A stretch of 64,000 bases of DNA from Artemia franciscana (Eukaryota; Arthropoda; Branchiopoda; Anostraca; Artemiidae): assembly GCF_032884065.1 (NCBI RefSeq), contig NC_088866.1, forward strand, positions 32,469,519 to 32,533,518, given 5' to 3'. Below are positions 43,380 to 55,600 of the stretch, piece by piece. The notes under the pieces are model-generated. The model was not told the DNA's origin, did no database searches, and was given only the letters and a program-made list of their open reading frames with translations. Position 1 is the stretch's first letter. The number at the start of each line of letters is the position of its first letter. A program made the translations under genes and the position numbers.

Positions 43380-44613
43380 TAAATCTAATATTGTAAAATC
43401 TCTTCGACGGTTAAAGTCAAATTCTTGTGAGTTTGATGATATTTGTGCGGCTCATCTTGATTCGAGGTCAGCTGAACTTCTATAGCATCTTCAATTATTA
43501 TTTCAGATGTGCCTTTCAAGATCTATTGTTCCTGATTCATTTTTATGTATAATTCGTACAGGCTGATTACCGGCACCTGTATTCTAAGTAAATCATTTGG
43601 GTATGTCCTACTTCAACATATCGATGAACTTCTTAATTATGAGGCTAACTAGTTCGGCTTCAGGTCTGGTCTGAGCTGTCAACATGCTAATCGTGTTTTG
43701 GTGCAGCTTATTAAGGAAGCCACTCGGAGTAGTTATAGTCTTCATTTTTGCACCCCCGATATATCTAAAGCATTCGATAGTGTTTGCCATGGTCAAGCTT
43801 GGTATGCTCTTAGTCAGCTTGGTGTAAATGCGTCTGATTCTAGTTTTGAAGTTTTAGTATTCAAAATCTTATTTAAGATTAAAGTCAGGAAATGGTGATT
43901 TTTTCGGACATATACCAGTCAAGTGTAAAGTTAGACAGGGGAGATTTCTCTCTCCTCTTATCTTTAATGCTTCCAATAAAATGTTTTGTCTGGTATAAGT
44001 GGTTCTTGTTTTACAGGATTCACAGACGTGTCATACTTAGTTATGCTGACGACTTGCTTCTTATTAGGCGAACTAAGGCCGGTTTAGCATGTTCTGTGCG
44101 ATCCGTCGCTGATGCATTTGCAAGAATTGGATTATTGCTAAACGTAGATAAATGTGAATTTCTTATATATAATGGGGTTAGTTCGCCTCATCCTTTGGAT
44201 AGTAGTTCTTTTTCCGTACCACAAGTCACTTCTTTTTGATGGCTTGGGATTTCTGTTTACAATTCCTTAATTTCTTTTCGCTTTCAGACAATTCGGGATA
44301 TGCAATTTAAGATAAACTGGGGTATTCTAAAATTGCTGGAAATCGTAGAAATTTCGGGGGACAAGCACTTACAAAACTGTACTCGAGTTTTTGCGACCAT
44401 TCTGTGTTATTTTGTGCTGGGTTTTATATGCTTCTGAATAAAGGTGACGTAAAGAGGGTCAAGACGGATTACTATCGGTATTGTAAGTTCTTACTTTATA
44501 TACAACGATCATTTTGGAACCGAAGGTTAATTAGTAATTATCAGCCACAAATATTTTTCATTTTTCTCGGATATTTTTCTCTCAGTGGAAAAACTAAGTT
44601 CAAGATTAATTGA
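43380..44613 (+). pseudogene. LINE ORF2, reverse transcriptase (block C)
   Basis: Motifs ISKAFDSVCHGQAWYALSQL (about 43760-43820), RRVILSYADDLLLIRR (about 44022-44070), LLLNVDKCEFLI (about 44135-44165) and the thumb region (44404-44613). Frameshifts separate them, and the YRPI region is deleted or altered near 43550. Confidence 0.8.
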
Positions 44614-44739
44614 CAAGGCGCCAATCCGTCTTGGTCCTAACAATAATCTTATTCGCCTTTAAATCTTTAATTTTCTCCTTGTACTCCACTTTTTCCCTTT
44701 TGTAAGTGGGTAAGAAATAAATTATTATTTACCATTATT

Positions 44740-46430
44740 ACTTCTCGCTGACACGATCCTGATTTATGAATGGGACCTAAGCACTTCTTCTGGTTATTGC
44801 ATCGTATGTCAAGTGGAGATCCAGCGTTTGCCATACTTTTTTTTTCGGCATTCATCTTAAGGCCAAAAGGTTTGGCAGCGTCCCTGACTTGATTAAGGCA
44901 ATGCTAGAGCTTTTTTTTGAAGGACTCTAGGAAGCTGATATAGTAAGCGAAATCAAAATCTCCGAATCTTTTATTATCCAACTGGACTCCATGTCCGTCG
45001 CAGGTCCAGATAATATAATCACCGATAAGAATAAACAACAGTGGTCATATCACACAACCCTGTTTCACAACTATCTTGGTAAAAAAAATAACGGTTAATC
45101 CCGTCACTTGTCTTCACGCAGCATTCTGTGTCTTTGTAGAAAACTTCATGATTCGAGTGAGCTTATCAGGAATACCGCAGTATTGGAGAACCGCCCAAAG
45201 TATTTGAAAATCTGCCGAGTCCAAAGCTTTCCTGAAGTCTATAAAGAACTACCAAAATTTATTGCGTCATTCATTCGCTTTTTCTAGCAGCATTCTAAAA
45301 GTAAATACAAGATCAGTGCATGATCAGCTTGTCTGAAATCCATGCTGCTCCTCTCGGGGATGTTCGTTCAACGTTGGTTGGATATTATAAAGGAGTATAG
45401 TCGCCAATAGTTTGCTAGGTATGGATAAGAGGCTGATACCTGTGCAGTTTTACCCCTTTGAAGTAACGCCTTTTTTTAATATTTTGACAAGATTAATTTT
45501 GGTCCAATCCTTAGGAACTACTTCTGTTCTCCAAATTATAGAGGAAACGTAACCTATACAGTTATACATGCAGCTACTGAGCATTTAATTATTTCAGCAA
45601 TTCGGTCTTTCAAAGGGGACTTTCCAGACGTCAGATTCTTAGCTGTCTTTAATATCTCCCCACTTGAGGGTTCTTTAATATCAACGGATAGACTTAGAAA
45701 TGGGGTGTGTGGTATATCTGTATTTCTTGCAGGTGGTGGTCTATTTAACAACTTTTTGAAATGCGTCACCCAGGCTTCGTTCACTTTATCAGGGTTAGTA
45801 AGAAGTCGTCCAAATTCTTCTTTGACGGGTGCATCTGTCAATTGGACATTTTTTAACTATCTCATTGGTATTGCAATACACTGACCGTCTAGCAGCTTAT
45901 TCAGCCTTCTGAGCTTTCTGTTCAAGGCAACGGCGTTAATCAGCACGGACACTCTTCTTCATAGCCTTATCAAGCATAGCAATACTCTAATCCAACAGGG
46001 TGTCTCGCATCAGAGGAAAGAGTGTTGAGAGATTTCATTTTGCTAGTCCTCTTCCTGATCAGATTCCACGATTCGATGGAGATCCATTCATCCTTTGGCG
46101 ACTTTTTTCTACCGAGTGTTTCGTAGGCAGTATTATTGTAGGCTTTTCTGATAGCAGTTCGAGCTGTATCTGGACTTTCATCTAACATCGGACCCAGGGT
46201 TTCAAATCTGTTGGTCAGTTTTAACACCAACTGTGACCGAATTTCTAAGTATCTCAGTTTCTCGCAGTCATAGGGCCATTGCCTAGCTGTCCTTGCTTTT
46301 CTTTGGGCTGACAACTTTACTCTGATTTTTACAGCCATCTGGCTATGGTCAGATAAGAAGTCATCACATCTAAACGCGCGCACATCACATAACGACGTCT
46401 GCCACTTCTTACCAATACCAAAGTGGTCAA
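44740..46430 (-). pseudogene. RTE-like LINE, endonuclease end to RT (block C, part 1)
   Basis: Most complete of the three copies. Upstream of 46383 the frame reads HKDQIDHFGIGKKWQT, then MRAFRCDDFLSDHSQMAVKI, the D-Q-I-D-H and SDH motifs of an APE endonuclease. Then come 45841-45554 and palm remnants, ending at REV near 44740, where the inserted LINE begins. Its 5' half (most of the EN) is absent. Confidence 0.75.
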
Positions 46431-48933
46431 TCTGGTCTTTGTGAGGCCATCAAGAGGAATAAAAAATTTTTATTTCTAAACAAGTTCACAACGATATTAA
46501 CAAACCTGTAAACCAGTCAGCTGAATCCTTGTGCAAAAATAAAAGATTAATCAGACAACAATTAGAGTTTTAAACAGTTGCCACAGTTGCATTTTAGTCC
46601 CGTTTTCAGAAAAGAAGACTACTTTTTTAAATTGTATAATTTAAGGTGTAAAATCAAGAAAAATACTAACTTTAAGATGTATTAATGCATTTTCTGTCTC
46701 TTTAAAGTAAATTGTGGAATTGCAGTTTTTCAGAATAAGCTAACGTTTTGGACTGAGTCCATTGGTGAAAAAAGCCTCGATATAGTCGGAATTGACAAAT
46801 TCAAAAAAGATTAGTTAATTCTTTTCAGTGCAGATTTTGATCAGTCTTAAAGGACACAAAACCTCTAGTTAAGATTAACAAATTTGAAAATCCCCTCTAA
46901 TACTTGATGATCTTGGTCTTTTTTATTCTTACATTTAGTCTATAGTAACAAATACATAGTCGAGACGATCTGGACACATTTGATTCAAGTTTACAAATTG
47001 TTTTTATTTTAATCAAGCACTGAGACACAATACTGACTTGGGTATAAATAGCCTATATATAGGCGCCCAGGGATTTTCTTACCCGAAAACAAGAGCCAAG
47101 AGCTTATATGGCACTTGTGATGAGGCCGGAAGAGCCAAGAACTTCTTCCCACCAAGTTTCATCACGATTTTCCCACTCTAACTGTTTTCCAAGATTTCCG
47201 GTTTCCTCCTCCAATTCTTTCTAATGTCACCAGATCCGGTCGAGATTTAAAATAACAGCTCTGATACACAAAGTCCTTCTGATTATCAAATTTCATTAAG
47301 ATCGGATATCCCGTTCGGAAGTTGAAAATACCTCACTTTTTCTAATTTTCTGAATTACCGAATTATGTACCCCCCAACTCCCCCATGGAGAGTGGATCCG
47401 GTCCGGTCTTGTCGATCACGTGTCTAGGACTTGTGCCTATTCTTCCCACCACCACCAAGTTTCCTCTCGATCTGTCCCCTCTAAGCATTTTCCAAGATTT
47501 CCAGTCCCCCCCCCCCCAACTCCCCCCAACGACACTGGATCAAATCGGGATTTAAAATGAGAGGCCTGAGTTACGAGGTCCTTCTAAATATAAAATTTCA
47601 TTAGGATCTGATCATTCGTTCATAACTTAAGAATACCTCACTTTTTTCTATATTTTCTGAATTAGCCCCCCCCCCCCCCCGCAAATCCCCCAAAGAGAGC
47701 GGATCCGTTCTGGTTTTTAATCACGTATATAGGACTTGTTCTTATTTTTCCTACCAAGTTCATCCAGATCTCCCCACTCAAAGTGTTTTCCATGATTTCA
47801 GATTTCCCCCTCCAACTCCCCCAATGTCATGGGATCCTGTCAGAATTTAAAATAAGATTTCTGAGACACGATATCCTTCTAAATATCAAATCTCATTAAG
47901 ATCCGATCACCGGTTCGTAAGTTAAAAATACCTTTTTTTCTAATTTTTCCGAATTAACCGTCCTCCCACTCTCCCCTAAATTGTGGAATCGGGGAAACGC
48001 ATATTTTTAATTTAATTTGGTCTGGTCCCTGATACGCCTGCCAAATTTCATCATCCTAGCTTATATGGAAGAGCCATAACTAGCAAAACCAGGACAGACA
48101 GAACTACAGACCGACAGAAATTGCGATCGCTATATGTCACTTGGTAAATAACAAATACCATAAAAACCACTTAGGTCACGAGTTTCAAATAAGTCGGTTA
48201 GAACCCTAATTTTGGGGAAAAAACTCGTGTGACGTTAGCGACGACGAAAAACTGAGTGAACTTATGTTTATGTAAATTTCAACAGCATAATTCAAATCAT
48301 GTTTCCCCTGTGAGTGGTCGCATCGGTTTTAGCATCTATGACGAATGCAAAATTACACAAGAGGGTAAAACAATTTGAAAAAATAAAGAAGAAGGCATGG
48401 AACAAGGAACAGCAAAAATCACTCTGAACAGCTAGAGAAAAAGGCATTGAACAAAAAACAGCGAAGATCACATTGATTTGCAAACGAAAATGCTACACAA
48501 TAAAATCTGAAGTTAGAATTGCAAAACTACAATAGATTCAAGAAAGAGAATTCTTAACTCGTCTGTGACCGATAAACAGAAAGGATGAATTAATTTTTAG
48601 TGTTAGTGACGTGTTCAAAATTACAAAAGATGACACATGACTTAGAAAAGTAAAAGAAAAGGACATAGAACAAGAAACAGCAGCAAATCATCACATTGAA
48701 ATCCAAACGGAAATGTGACTTAAAACTAAAAATAACACAATAATTATTCTATTGCATAATTTAGATAGCTCAAAAATTACAATAGAATAAGGAAAAAAGT
48801 GGAAAGGCAGGCAGAATCGTCACTAGAATAACACGAAAACAATGTTAAAAAGTAATAAATTGAAGAAACCAATAATTTGCCAGTTATTAAAAAGGATCCG
48901 CAAAAAAAATAATTGGCAGAAAAAGCAGCTTAC
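46431..48933. repeat. AT-rich DNA, ~300-bp tandem array and intron-like DNA (block C)
   Basis: Counterpart of 6161-8639. TATA palindrome at 47042-47063, array about 47145-48010, and the ctatatgtcacttggtaaat phrase near 48130. No gene; probably intron of the minus-strand gene. Confidence 0.65.
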
Positions 48934-49023
48934 CTCTAAGATTTTTTCACTGGCAAGGATTTCACGAACAATTGATGTTCCATCCGCTGTAGGTTGATTT
49001 CTAATAGAACTATCCATCCTTAA
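48934..49023 (-). CDS. First coding exon of an unrecognised host gene (exon 1)
   Basis: On minus: acceptor ctgtttcttcttacag, six bases of 5' UTR, ATG (49017), 28 codons (MDSSIRNQPTADGTSIVREI…EKILE) and donor gtaagc, phase 0. An acceptor ahead of the ATG implies an upstream non-coding exon. The next minus-strand exon with matching phase is 39410-39847, about 9.1 kb away. The intron between them holds the LINEs and the ~300-bp array. I do not recognise the family. Confidence 0.6.
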
Positions 49024-49051
49024 CTGTAAGAAGAAACAGTAAAAAGAGATC

Positions 49052-49820
49052 GATTAGGAAAATACTTTGTTTCTAGCCGTTCTTTCATTTTTTGTTGTTG
49101 GGGGAGGGAGTAAGCCCAGTCTGGTTTTATATGAGGGTCCTCGTGGCTTGGGGTCTTTAGGGTGTCTTCAACTGACAAAATTCAAACTGTTTACTGGTCA
49201 TTTCGTGGCCTCCTAAACCCTGTCAATCAAAAACAAGAATTCTCTTAAATCTATAGTATAATTCTGAAACTTATAATTCAAATAAACTGTCGAGACAAAT
49301 TGCACCTGAATGGTTTTCTACTTCAACCCATCTGCAAATCCTGACACTTGTGGGTGTCAGTTTCAAATCAGCAACTGAAAAGCTCCTTTTTTGCCCTCTT
49401 ATTGGGTCCTCTACAGCTGTCTTCCCTCTTCTGTGAAAAATTACTATTCCTTTATTCCTGGGAATGATTGCTAAAAAATTTTACCTAGCCAAGTCTCGAA
49501 CAGCCAAGCTAAACATGCCCATTTTTTCCTTTTTTTAAATAAGATTTTTTCTACCAAAGTTAGCGTGGTTTTTTTATGAAGGTTCTTACAACACTTTCTA
49601 AGGCTCCACATCTATTTTAATTGCAAAGTGTTTGCTTTTTTTGTAAAGATAAGAGTGTTCACTTATTCAGCAGTATATTTAATATTCCCAACTTGGACTT
49701 GTTTCTTCTTTGGATATTTGATCTTTTAAATTTGATAAATATTGATTTTTTTTCTTCTTTTAATGATTTCTTAAAATTTAGAGCTCTTTTTCAGTGGCTC
49801 AGTTTGTTCATTCCATCATT
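49052..49820 (-). repeat. 769-bp segment, opposite orientation to block A
   Basis: Reverse complement of 8761-9529. The flanks differ: gagatc on the left and ttagataatac (Helitron fragment) on the right. No gene. Confidence 0.75.
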
Positions 49821-49841
49821 TTAGATAATACAAAAGAGATG

Positions 49842-50090
49842 TGCAATGGGACCCGCCTTATTATAACTGAATTATGTAACAACATAATTAAGGCAAATTT
49901 AATTACTGGAGAGAAATCAGGAAACGAAGTTTGAATTTCTCGAGTTACAGTCTAATCTAATAAAGTTAAAGTTGGATGTATTGTTCAATGACATCAACTT
50001 CCACTTTGACCCGCATATGCCATGACTATGCATAAGTCGCGGGGACAAATTTTTGAATTTGTAGGCGTTGAATTTAGTTCTCTTGTTTTC
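49842..50090 (+). pseudogene. Helitron helicase C-terminal motifs (arm C)
   Basis: CNGTRLIITELCNN..., then PAYAMTMHKSRGQIFEFVGV. Same relic as 30900-31148, with stops between the motifs. Bases 50091-50900 show nothing further that I recognise. Confidence 0.75.
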
Positions 50091-50904
50091 AATTTTGGTA
50101 TACGTGGCATTTTCTTGTGTGAAAAAACAATGTACCTTAAAACTTCTGCTACTTCCTGAAAAACAACCGATGAACATATTATGAATTGTGGAAGGAGGTC
50201 CTGACAACAGCCAAAAAAACTTCTTCTTATTAGAATTATGTTTATTTTCCTATTTAAATAAATGATTAATAATTATTTATGTATATGTTTATCGATTTTT
50301 CCTTTAAATTGGTTACATATTGACATTTCAGGTCACAAAAATGATCTAAACAGGTCAAAACTTTATGAAACAATTTCTGTTTTCCCCAGGTGACGCCTTA
50401 TTTTACCATCAAACCTATGGTGACGCCCTGACATCCAGAAGAGGCTGTGGTTAGAAGACAAATGACAATGAGAAACCACATACAGAAGCCTGTCGTGTTT
50501 TGAGTGTCAGGGCCCAGTAGCAAAGCCGCCGTACTCTTGGTACTATCAGTATATGTATATTAAACTGTCAATCCATTTTCATTTGTTTTTGTACAGTAAA
50601 TTGCGATTAAATTTTTGGTCTTCAGAAGGCATTTGTGGTGTCAGTCCTTTAGTTTTATAGCTCTTTACTTTTCTTTGAAAAGCTTATTTTCTAGAAAAGT
50701 TTTTTTTTAATAATTTATGTTATTTGTTTATTAACGTATACTTTTTTATGAAAAAAACAAAAGAGAATCAATGACAGTCTGTAAAATATTGTCTAAAATT
50801 TGAATCTGTTTTCATTGCAGGATCCGATACATACTGTCTCCAGCAGCAGCTGATAAAATAGAATTTCGAAATTCCATGTTTTGGTAATTTTTATTGGTCT
50901 AAAT

Positions 50905-51366
50905 GTTGTCCATGCCATATAATTCTACCCATAAACTAAAATTTCGACCCTCTATTGACATCATATTTAACTTGGATGCAATAATGCGATAAGCACGCTT
51001 TCCGTCAGGATCTTCAGATAAATTAATTCGTCACGTATCCCGAATGAAATACTCTGCGGACTGATTTTTGAATCTTTACCAAAGACCTCTTGGATCTGCA
51101 AGATTTCCAAATACAAGAATCTGTGTGAAGAGTATTCGCATTACAGAAGGCATTATGGACAGGGCCGATTCTACGAATGCATCAAACCACTGTTCCTCGT
51201 CGAGTTCAACTCCACGAGCCAGGCATGTAGAATAAAGATGCTTTATAAGTAGAATGATATCCATATCATCATTAGTTACAGCAATCATAATGATTGTATT
51301 GATTGTATACATTAATTTATTTGCTCTTAGTTCAAAATCTGCAACAGCTAACCCTGAAAGATCCAA
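50905..51366 (-). pseudogene. Helitron helicase fragment, pre-helicase region (arm C)
   Basis: Mirror of 29624-30085 with one or two substitutions. Reads CLARGVELDEEQW, then ILFTQILVFGNLADPRGLW. Confidence 0.65.
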
Positions 51367-51369
51367 CTT

Positions 51370-53170
51370 ACTAATGTAAGTCGTTCCTGAGGTATTGTTG
51401 TGTCACCCTTTTGACAATCTACATGCTCAGAGTTCGTTTTTATTTATTTCAAATCTGTATAAGTATTTTATGAAATTAGTTCAATATCCTCCATGACAAA
51501 CTCTGTAAGTTCTAACTTCTCACACCAAACTGCTCTCTAAAATGTTTCTATTTTGCCGTTTTAACAATTTGCATGCATACTGCGTTGTGTGGTTCAGTTC
51601 AATTTTCTTCCTCAATATTTCTTAAAAATTTCACCTTGATACTAGTTGCAGCAGAAGCATTAACATGTTGGCTTTTGGTCAGCTAGACATCCTTCTCAAC
51701 AAGCTCTGGAAGTTTTACTTTAATACTATTAGCTGTTCATAGAACATTGCCGATATGTCCTTCTGATGACCACTATAACCATAGTTCTAATGTAGTTCAA
51801 CTTCGGCCTCAGAACTTCCTGAAATTTTCATCTTAAGACTCTTAGCTTTACAAGAAGCTGCAAAAGAAGTAGCAATTGGAGTAGCAGTAGTAGTAGCAAC
51901 AGTTTTGGTGATAGTAGCGTGCATATATTTTCTTTTGGTCAATTGATCACCCCTTTTAAGCATTCTATGAAAATTAAAACTTGCTACTCAAATCCATTCT
52001 TCAGATATGCATTTTTGACAATTTGCATGCATATAGTGTCTCTTGATTTAGTTCAAATGTTTTCTCAATATTATCTCAAATTTTCAAATTTGTATACTTT
52101 GCCTCAATTGTACTAGTATCACAGTGGTAATGGTTGTAGTAGCATTAGTAGTGTCGTATTAGTAGTAGCAGTAACAACAGCGGTAGCAGTATTAATAGCA
52201 GTAAAATTATGACCATGATACCTTTTGGGCAGGTGAATATCCCCTTTATGATACCCCGAAAATTTCATGTTGATACGGCCAAAAACTCCAAAAATACTGC
52301 TGATGCACCCTTGTAACCCCCTTTCACCTTAATATTCTTAGCTTTATAAGTGGTTGTAATATAAGCGGTAATATGAATAGTTTAGCAGTAATAGTAGATG
52401 TAGTAAAACCATCAGTGGTAGCAGTATTAGTAATTGCAAGAACGTAGTCACTTTTGGTCAATTGATCTCCCGCTTTAACAGGTCTCTGAAAATTCAACCC
52501 TACTGCTAAAATTCATTCTTGAAATACGCCTTTTTGACAGCTTGCATGCACATAAAGTGTTTAGATTTAGTTCAAATTTCCCCTCAGTAGTCTGGCAAAT
52601 TTTCACTTTTATAAAATTAGCCTTGATAGTACTAATATTATAGCAGTAGTTGTAGTAATAGGAGTAGAAGTAGCAGTAAGTGTTGTATTAGTAGCAATTC
52701 TAACATTAGTACCAGCAGTGTTAATAGCTATAGTTGCATGCACATGTTACCTATCGGTCAGTAAAAATTCACCAAGATTCATCTTGATACCGTAAGCTGT
52801 TCAAAAATATTATTGATATGCTCTTTTGACAATCTGTATACACGTAGTATGTTTTAATTTAGTTCAACTTTCCCTCCACATTTCCTCAGATGTTCATTTG
52901 AATATACTCAGCCTTGGAAGAACACGCTAAAGAAGAAAAAGTTTCACTGGTAGTGATCATAGTGGTAGCACGAGTAGTAGTGGTAGCGTGCAAATATTGA
53001 CTTTTGGGTCAACTGAACATTTTCTATATCATTTCCTGAAAATCCCAAATTAATATACACAGTCACTCCTGAGTAACGACCTTTTGAAAACGCGTTTGCA
53101 CATAAAATATTTTGATTTAGTGCTACACTCTCCTCTAAATTCTCTGAAAGGCTCACATGAATACCTTTTT
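51370..53170. repeat. Diverged ~150-bp tandem repeats with GTA/GCA trinucleotide blocks
   Basis: The core ttgacaatttgcatgcat..agt recurs at about 51413, 51565, 52018, 52537, 52837 and 53089, followed by 'gatttagttcaaat.ttcc.ctca' and then gtagtagcag blocks. Spacing is near multiples of 150 bp. Frames in it (52944-53156) are not genes. Confidence 0.65.
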
Positions 53171-53229
53171 CATTTTTGGAAAGTAAAGATCAAGCATAAA
53201 CACTTTTCTCAATAGCATATACTATATGC

Positions 53230-53500
53230 AAATGGATGAATTACATAAATTACAGCCCATGCCCTTTGAGCAGTGGGGGGTAGGTTTGACATACCCAAAG
53301 ACACAGTTATTGGACCTTTCAACCATGCTAAACAAAGTAAATCTCAAAATTTACATTGGACATACTTGGGAAAAAGTATGGGGACTGGTTGCCCTTCAAT
53401 CATGTTTGACTCTTTAAAATAGGACTTTGAATTTCCAATCGAATGAGCTCCTTTTGAAGTTTGTAAGACAACTCCCTCTGTTCAAAGTGCTTTAGTGAAA
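53230..53500. repeat. Dispersed repeat, diverged relative of 63060-63320
   Basis: Shares the order ccaaagacacagttatt ... ctatgctaaacaaa ... aatctcaaaatttac ... with 63130-63230. The 63-codon frame (53226-53417) falls inside it. Confidence 0.5.
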
Positions 53501-53596
53501 AGAAAATAATAAAACAAATAATGCAATATGCCCACATTGCTCTTTACTTAGAAAGGACTATAGCGCTGCCTATGATTACTTTGTGGGCTTTAGATA

Positions 53597-53790
53597 TCTA
53601 TTATATATATATAAATAAGTTGTGTGTCTGTCTGTCGACTAACGTCATGTTTGTGTGTCGACTGACGTCATTATAAGGATTGAGCATTATGCCGTCATGA
53701 AGTTGTTTGTCCTTTCACGTCATGTTTTTCGACTGACGAAATTACAGACCGAGACACAGATGACGGCCGGGACACAGGGAATATAATTTA
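53597..53790 (+). mobile_element. Truncated Helitron 5' end
   Basis: A|TCtattatatatatataaataagttg, then the gtcgactgacgtcat repeats and minisatellite gaccgagacacag. It is cut off at 53790, where another Helitron 5' end starts. Confidence 0.65.
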
Positions 53791-53967
53791 TCTATCTATA
53801 TATATATAAATAAGCTGTCTGTGGATGTGTCTGTCAGGTGACGTCATGTTTGTGTGTTGACTGACATCATGAAGTTACTTGTCGTCATTGTTGTTATGAC
53901 GTTGACGTCATTAAAGATATTTAAGACATGTCGTTCACGTAGAAATCTATTAATATTTAACTTTAAA

Positions 53968-55600
53968 ATGACTGATGAACTTACAATGGCAACAGCCGAG
54001 GAAGATGCTCAAAGAGTCTATACCAAAAAACTTGCGGCTGATAGAGAAAGTCAGAAAAGAAAGCGAGCCGAGGAATCAAAAGAACAGCAAGGAAACATGC
54101 TTGAGGCTGATAGAGAAAGAAAGAACAGAAAGCATGCCGAGGAACTACCAGAGCAACACGAAAGCAAACTTGCTGCTAAAGGAGAAAGTGAAAAAAGAAG
54201 GCGTGCCGAGGAACTACCAGAGCAACATGAAACCAGACTTGCTGCTAAAAGAGAAAGTGAAAAAAGAAGGCGTGCCGAGGAATCACAAGAACAGCAAGAA
54301 ATCAGGCTTGCTGCTGATAGAAAAAGTAAGAAAAGAAAGCGTGCCGAGGAATCAGAGCAACCTGAAAGTTATCGTCTGGCATTCAGGTACAGCCCAGTCG
54401 ATGATTATAGCTTGAGTAAATGTGTTCAAATCGGGACTATGTCTAAAATTTGTCCCTATTGCAAGGCCTTGAAATTCAATGGTGAAACAATGGAAATGTG
54501 TTGCGCCTCAGGAAAAGTTAAACTTCCTCTATTGGCTGCACTACCAGAGCCATTGAAGACTTTCCTTACTGGAACTACATCAGAATCTAAGCGTTTTTTG
54601 TCACAAATCAGAAAATATAACTCATGTTTCCAAATGACGTCGTTTGGAGCCCAAATCGAAAATACAGATCAATTTATGTCTACTTTCAAAGTAAAAGGGC
54701 AAATTTATCATAGAGCAGGGTCCCTTCTACCATTCTCAGGCAAGAATCATAAATTTTTACAATTGTACTTCATCAGTGATAGAAATTCTGAATTGAATGC
54801 ACGTTGCGAAATTTCTCCCAACGTTGTAAGGACAATCGTTTCCCAATTACAACATCTTTTCCACGAAAATAATAATTTAGTGCGTCTGTTCAAAACAGCC
54901 ATCGATTTGATGCCTACTGATACGCATAAAATTGTTATTTCCGCTGTCAAAACGCCTCCTGGCCAACATGTGCGTAGATACAATGCTCCAACTATCGACG
55001 AAGTGGCAATCGTTATGGTCGGTGATAAGTTTTTACCTCAAGATATTATTCTTAATAAGCGAAACGCTCAGTTGTTAAGAATTGCTGAAACTCATCGATG
55101 CTACGATGCCCTACAATATCCTATCATTTTTTGGGGTGAAGCCGACGGCTATCACTTTAATATTAAATTGATGAATCCAACCACTAACAAAGAAATGAAT
55201 AAGAAATGCAGTGCAATGCATTATTATTCCTATAGACTAATGATTCGGCAGGATGAAGAAAATTATATTTTAAAATGCCGTGAATTGTTTCACCAATTCG
55301 TCGTTGATATGTATGCTAAAATTGAATCAGAACGTTTGCTATATATCCGCCTGAATCAGACCAAGCTCCGCTCTGAACAATACATTCATTTGCGAGATGC
55401 AGTTATAAATGACGGTAATACCACAAACGTTGGAAGATTAACAATTTTACCTTCGTCATATGCTGGCAGTCCCCGTCATATGCATGAATATGCTCAAGAT
55501 GCTATTGCGTATGTTCGTCTCTATAGTCGTCCAGATATATTTATTACATTTACATGTAATCAATCTTGGGACGAGATACTGCAGCTTTTGCTTCAAGGAC
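53968..55600 (+). pseudogene. Helitron Rep N-terminal part (copy 1)
   Basis: The frame is open from 53854, but ATG 53968 (MTDELTMATAEEDAQ) is the likelier start, since the second copy shows the same peptide start. Residues about 15-135 are five Lys/Arg/Glu-rich repeats of about 25 residues (RLAADRESxKRKRAEES-type), a coiled-coil-like DNA-binding tail. A zinc-finger-like CPYCKALKFNGETMEMCCASG (about 54450-54515) follows, and then the Helitron_like_N region ending GSPRHMHEYAQDAIAYVRLY, SRPDIFITFTCNQSWDEIL (about 55468-55580). At about 55600 it jumps to sequence that normally lies after the catalytic core, with a frame change. The HUH metal motif and Tyr motif are therefore both missing. Confidence 0.85.

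Larger units (their letters stand above)
40510..44739 (+). mobile_element. Non-LTR retrotransposon (I/Jockey/CR1-type), second copy, decayed (block C)
   Basis: Same insertion site, same 13-base snap-back at the 5' end and same AT-rich tail as 454-4661, so the whole nested pair was duplicated and not inserted twice. It keeps about 77 bp of endonuclease that block A lost (about 42345-42420, with SVLINAYLPHDKK) but lacks about 45 bp of RT around 43548. Stops include TAG early in ORF2 (42104-42106). Confidence 0.85.
43864..52173 (+). repeat. Arm C of the 8.3-kb inverted repeat
   Basis: Mirror of 28817-37122. Homology to block A continues leftward past 43864 to 40098, and GTA-type repeats continue rightward past 52173. 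Neither extension is found at arm B. This suggests that C is the source and B the copy. Confidence 0.92.

Noticed and set aside
28817-52173. Inverted repeat as terminal repeats of one giant transposon (Maverick/Polinton-like)
   Set aside because: The arms carry pre-existing nested LINEs and part of a host exon, and the spacer has no polymerase, integrase or capsid genes. Segmental inverted duplication fits better.
51370-53170. CRISPR-like array of regularly spaced cores
   Set aside because: Repeats are diverged and unevenly spaced, spacers are themselves repetitive, and the genome is eukaryotic.
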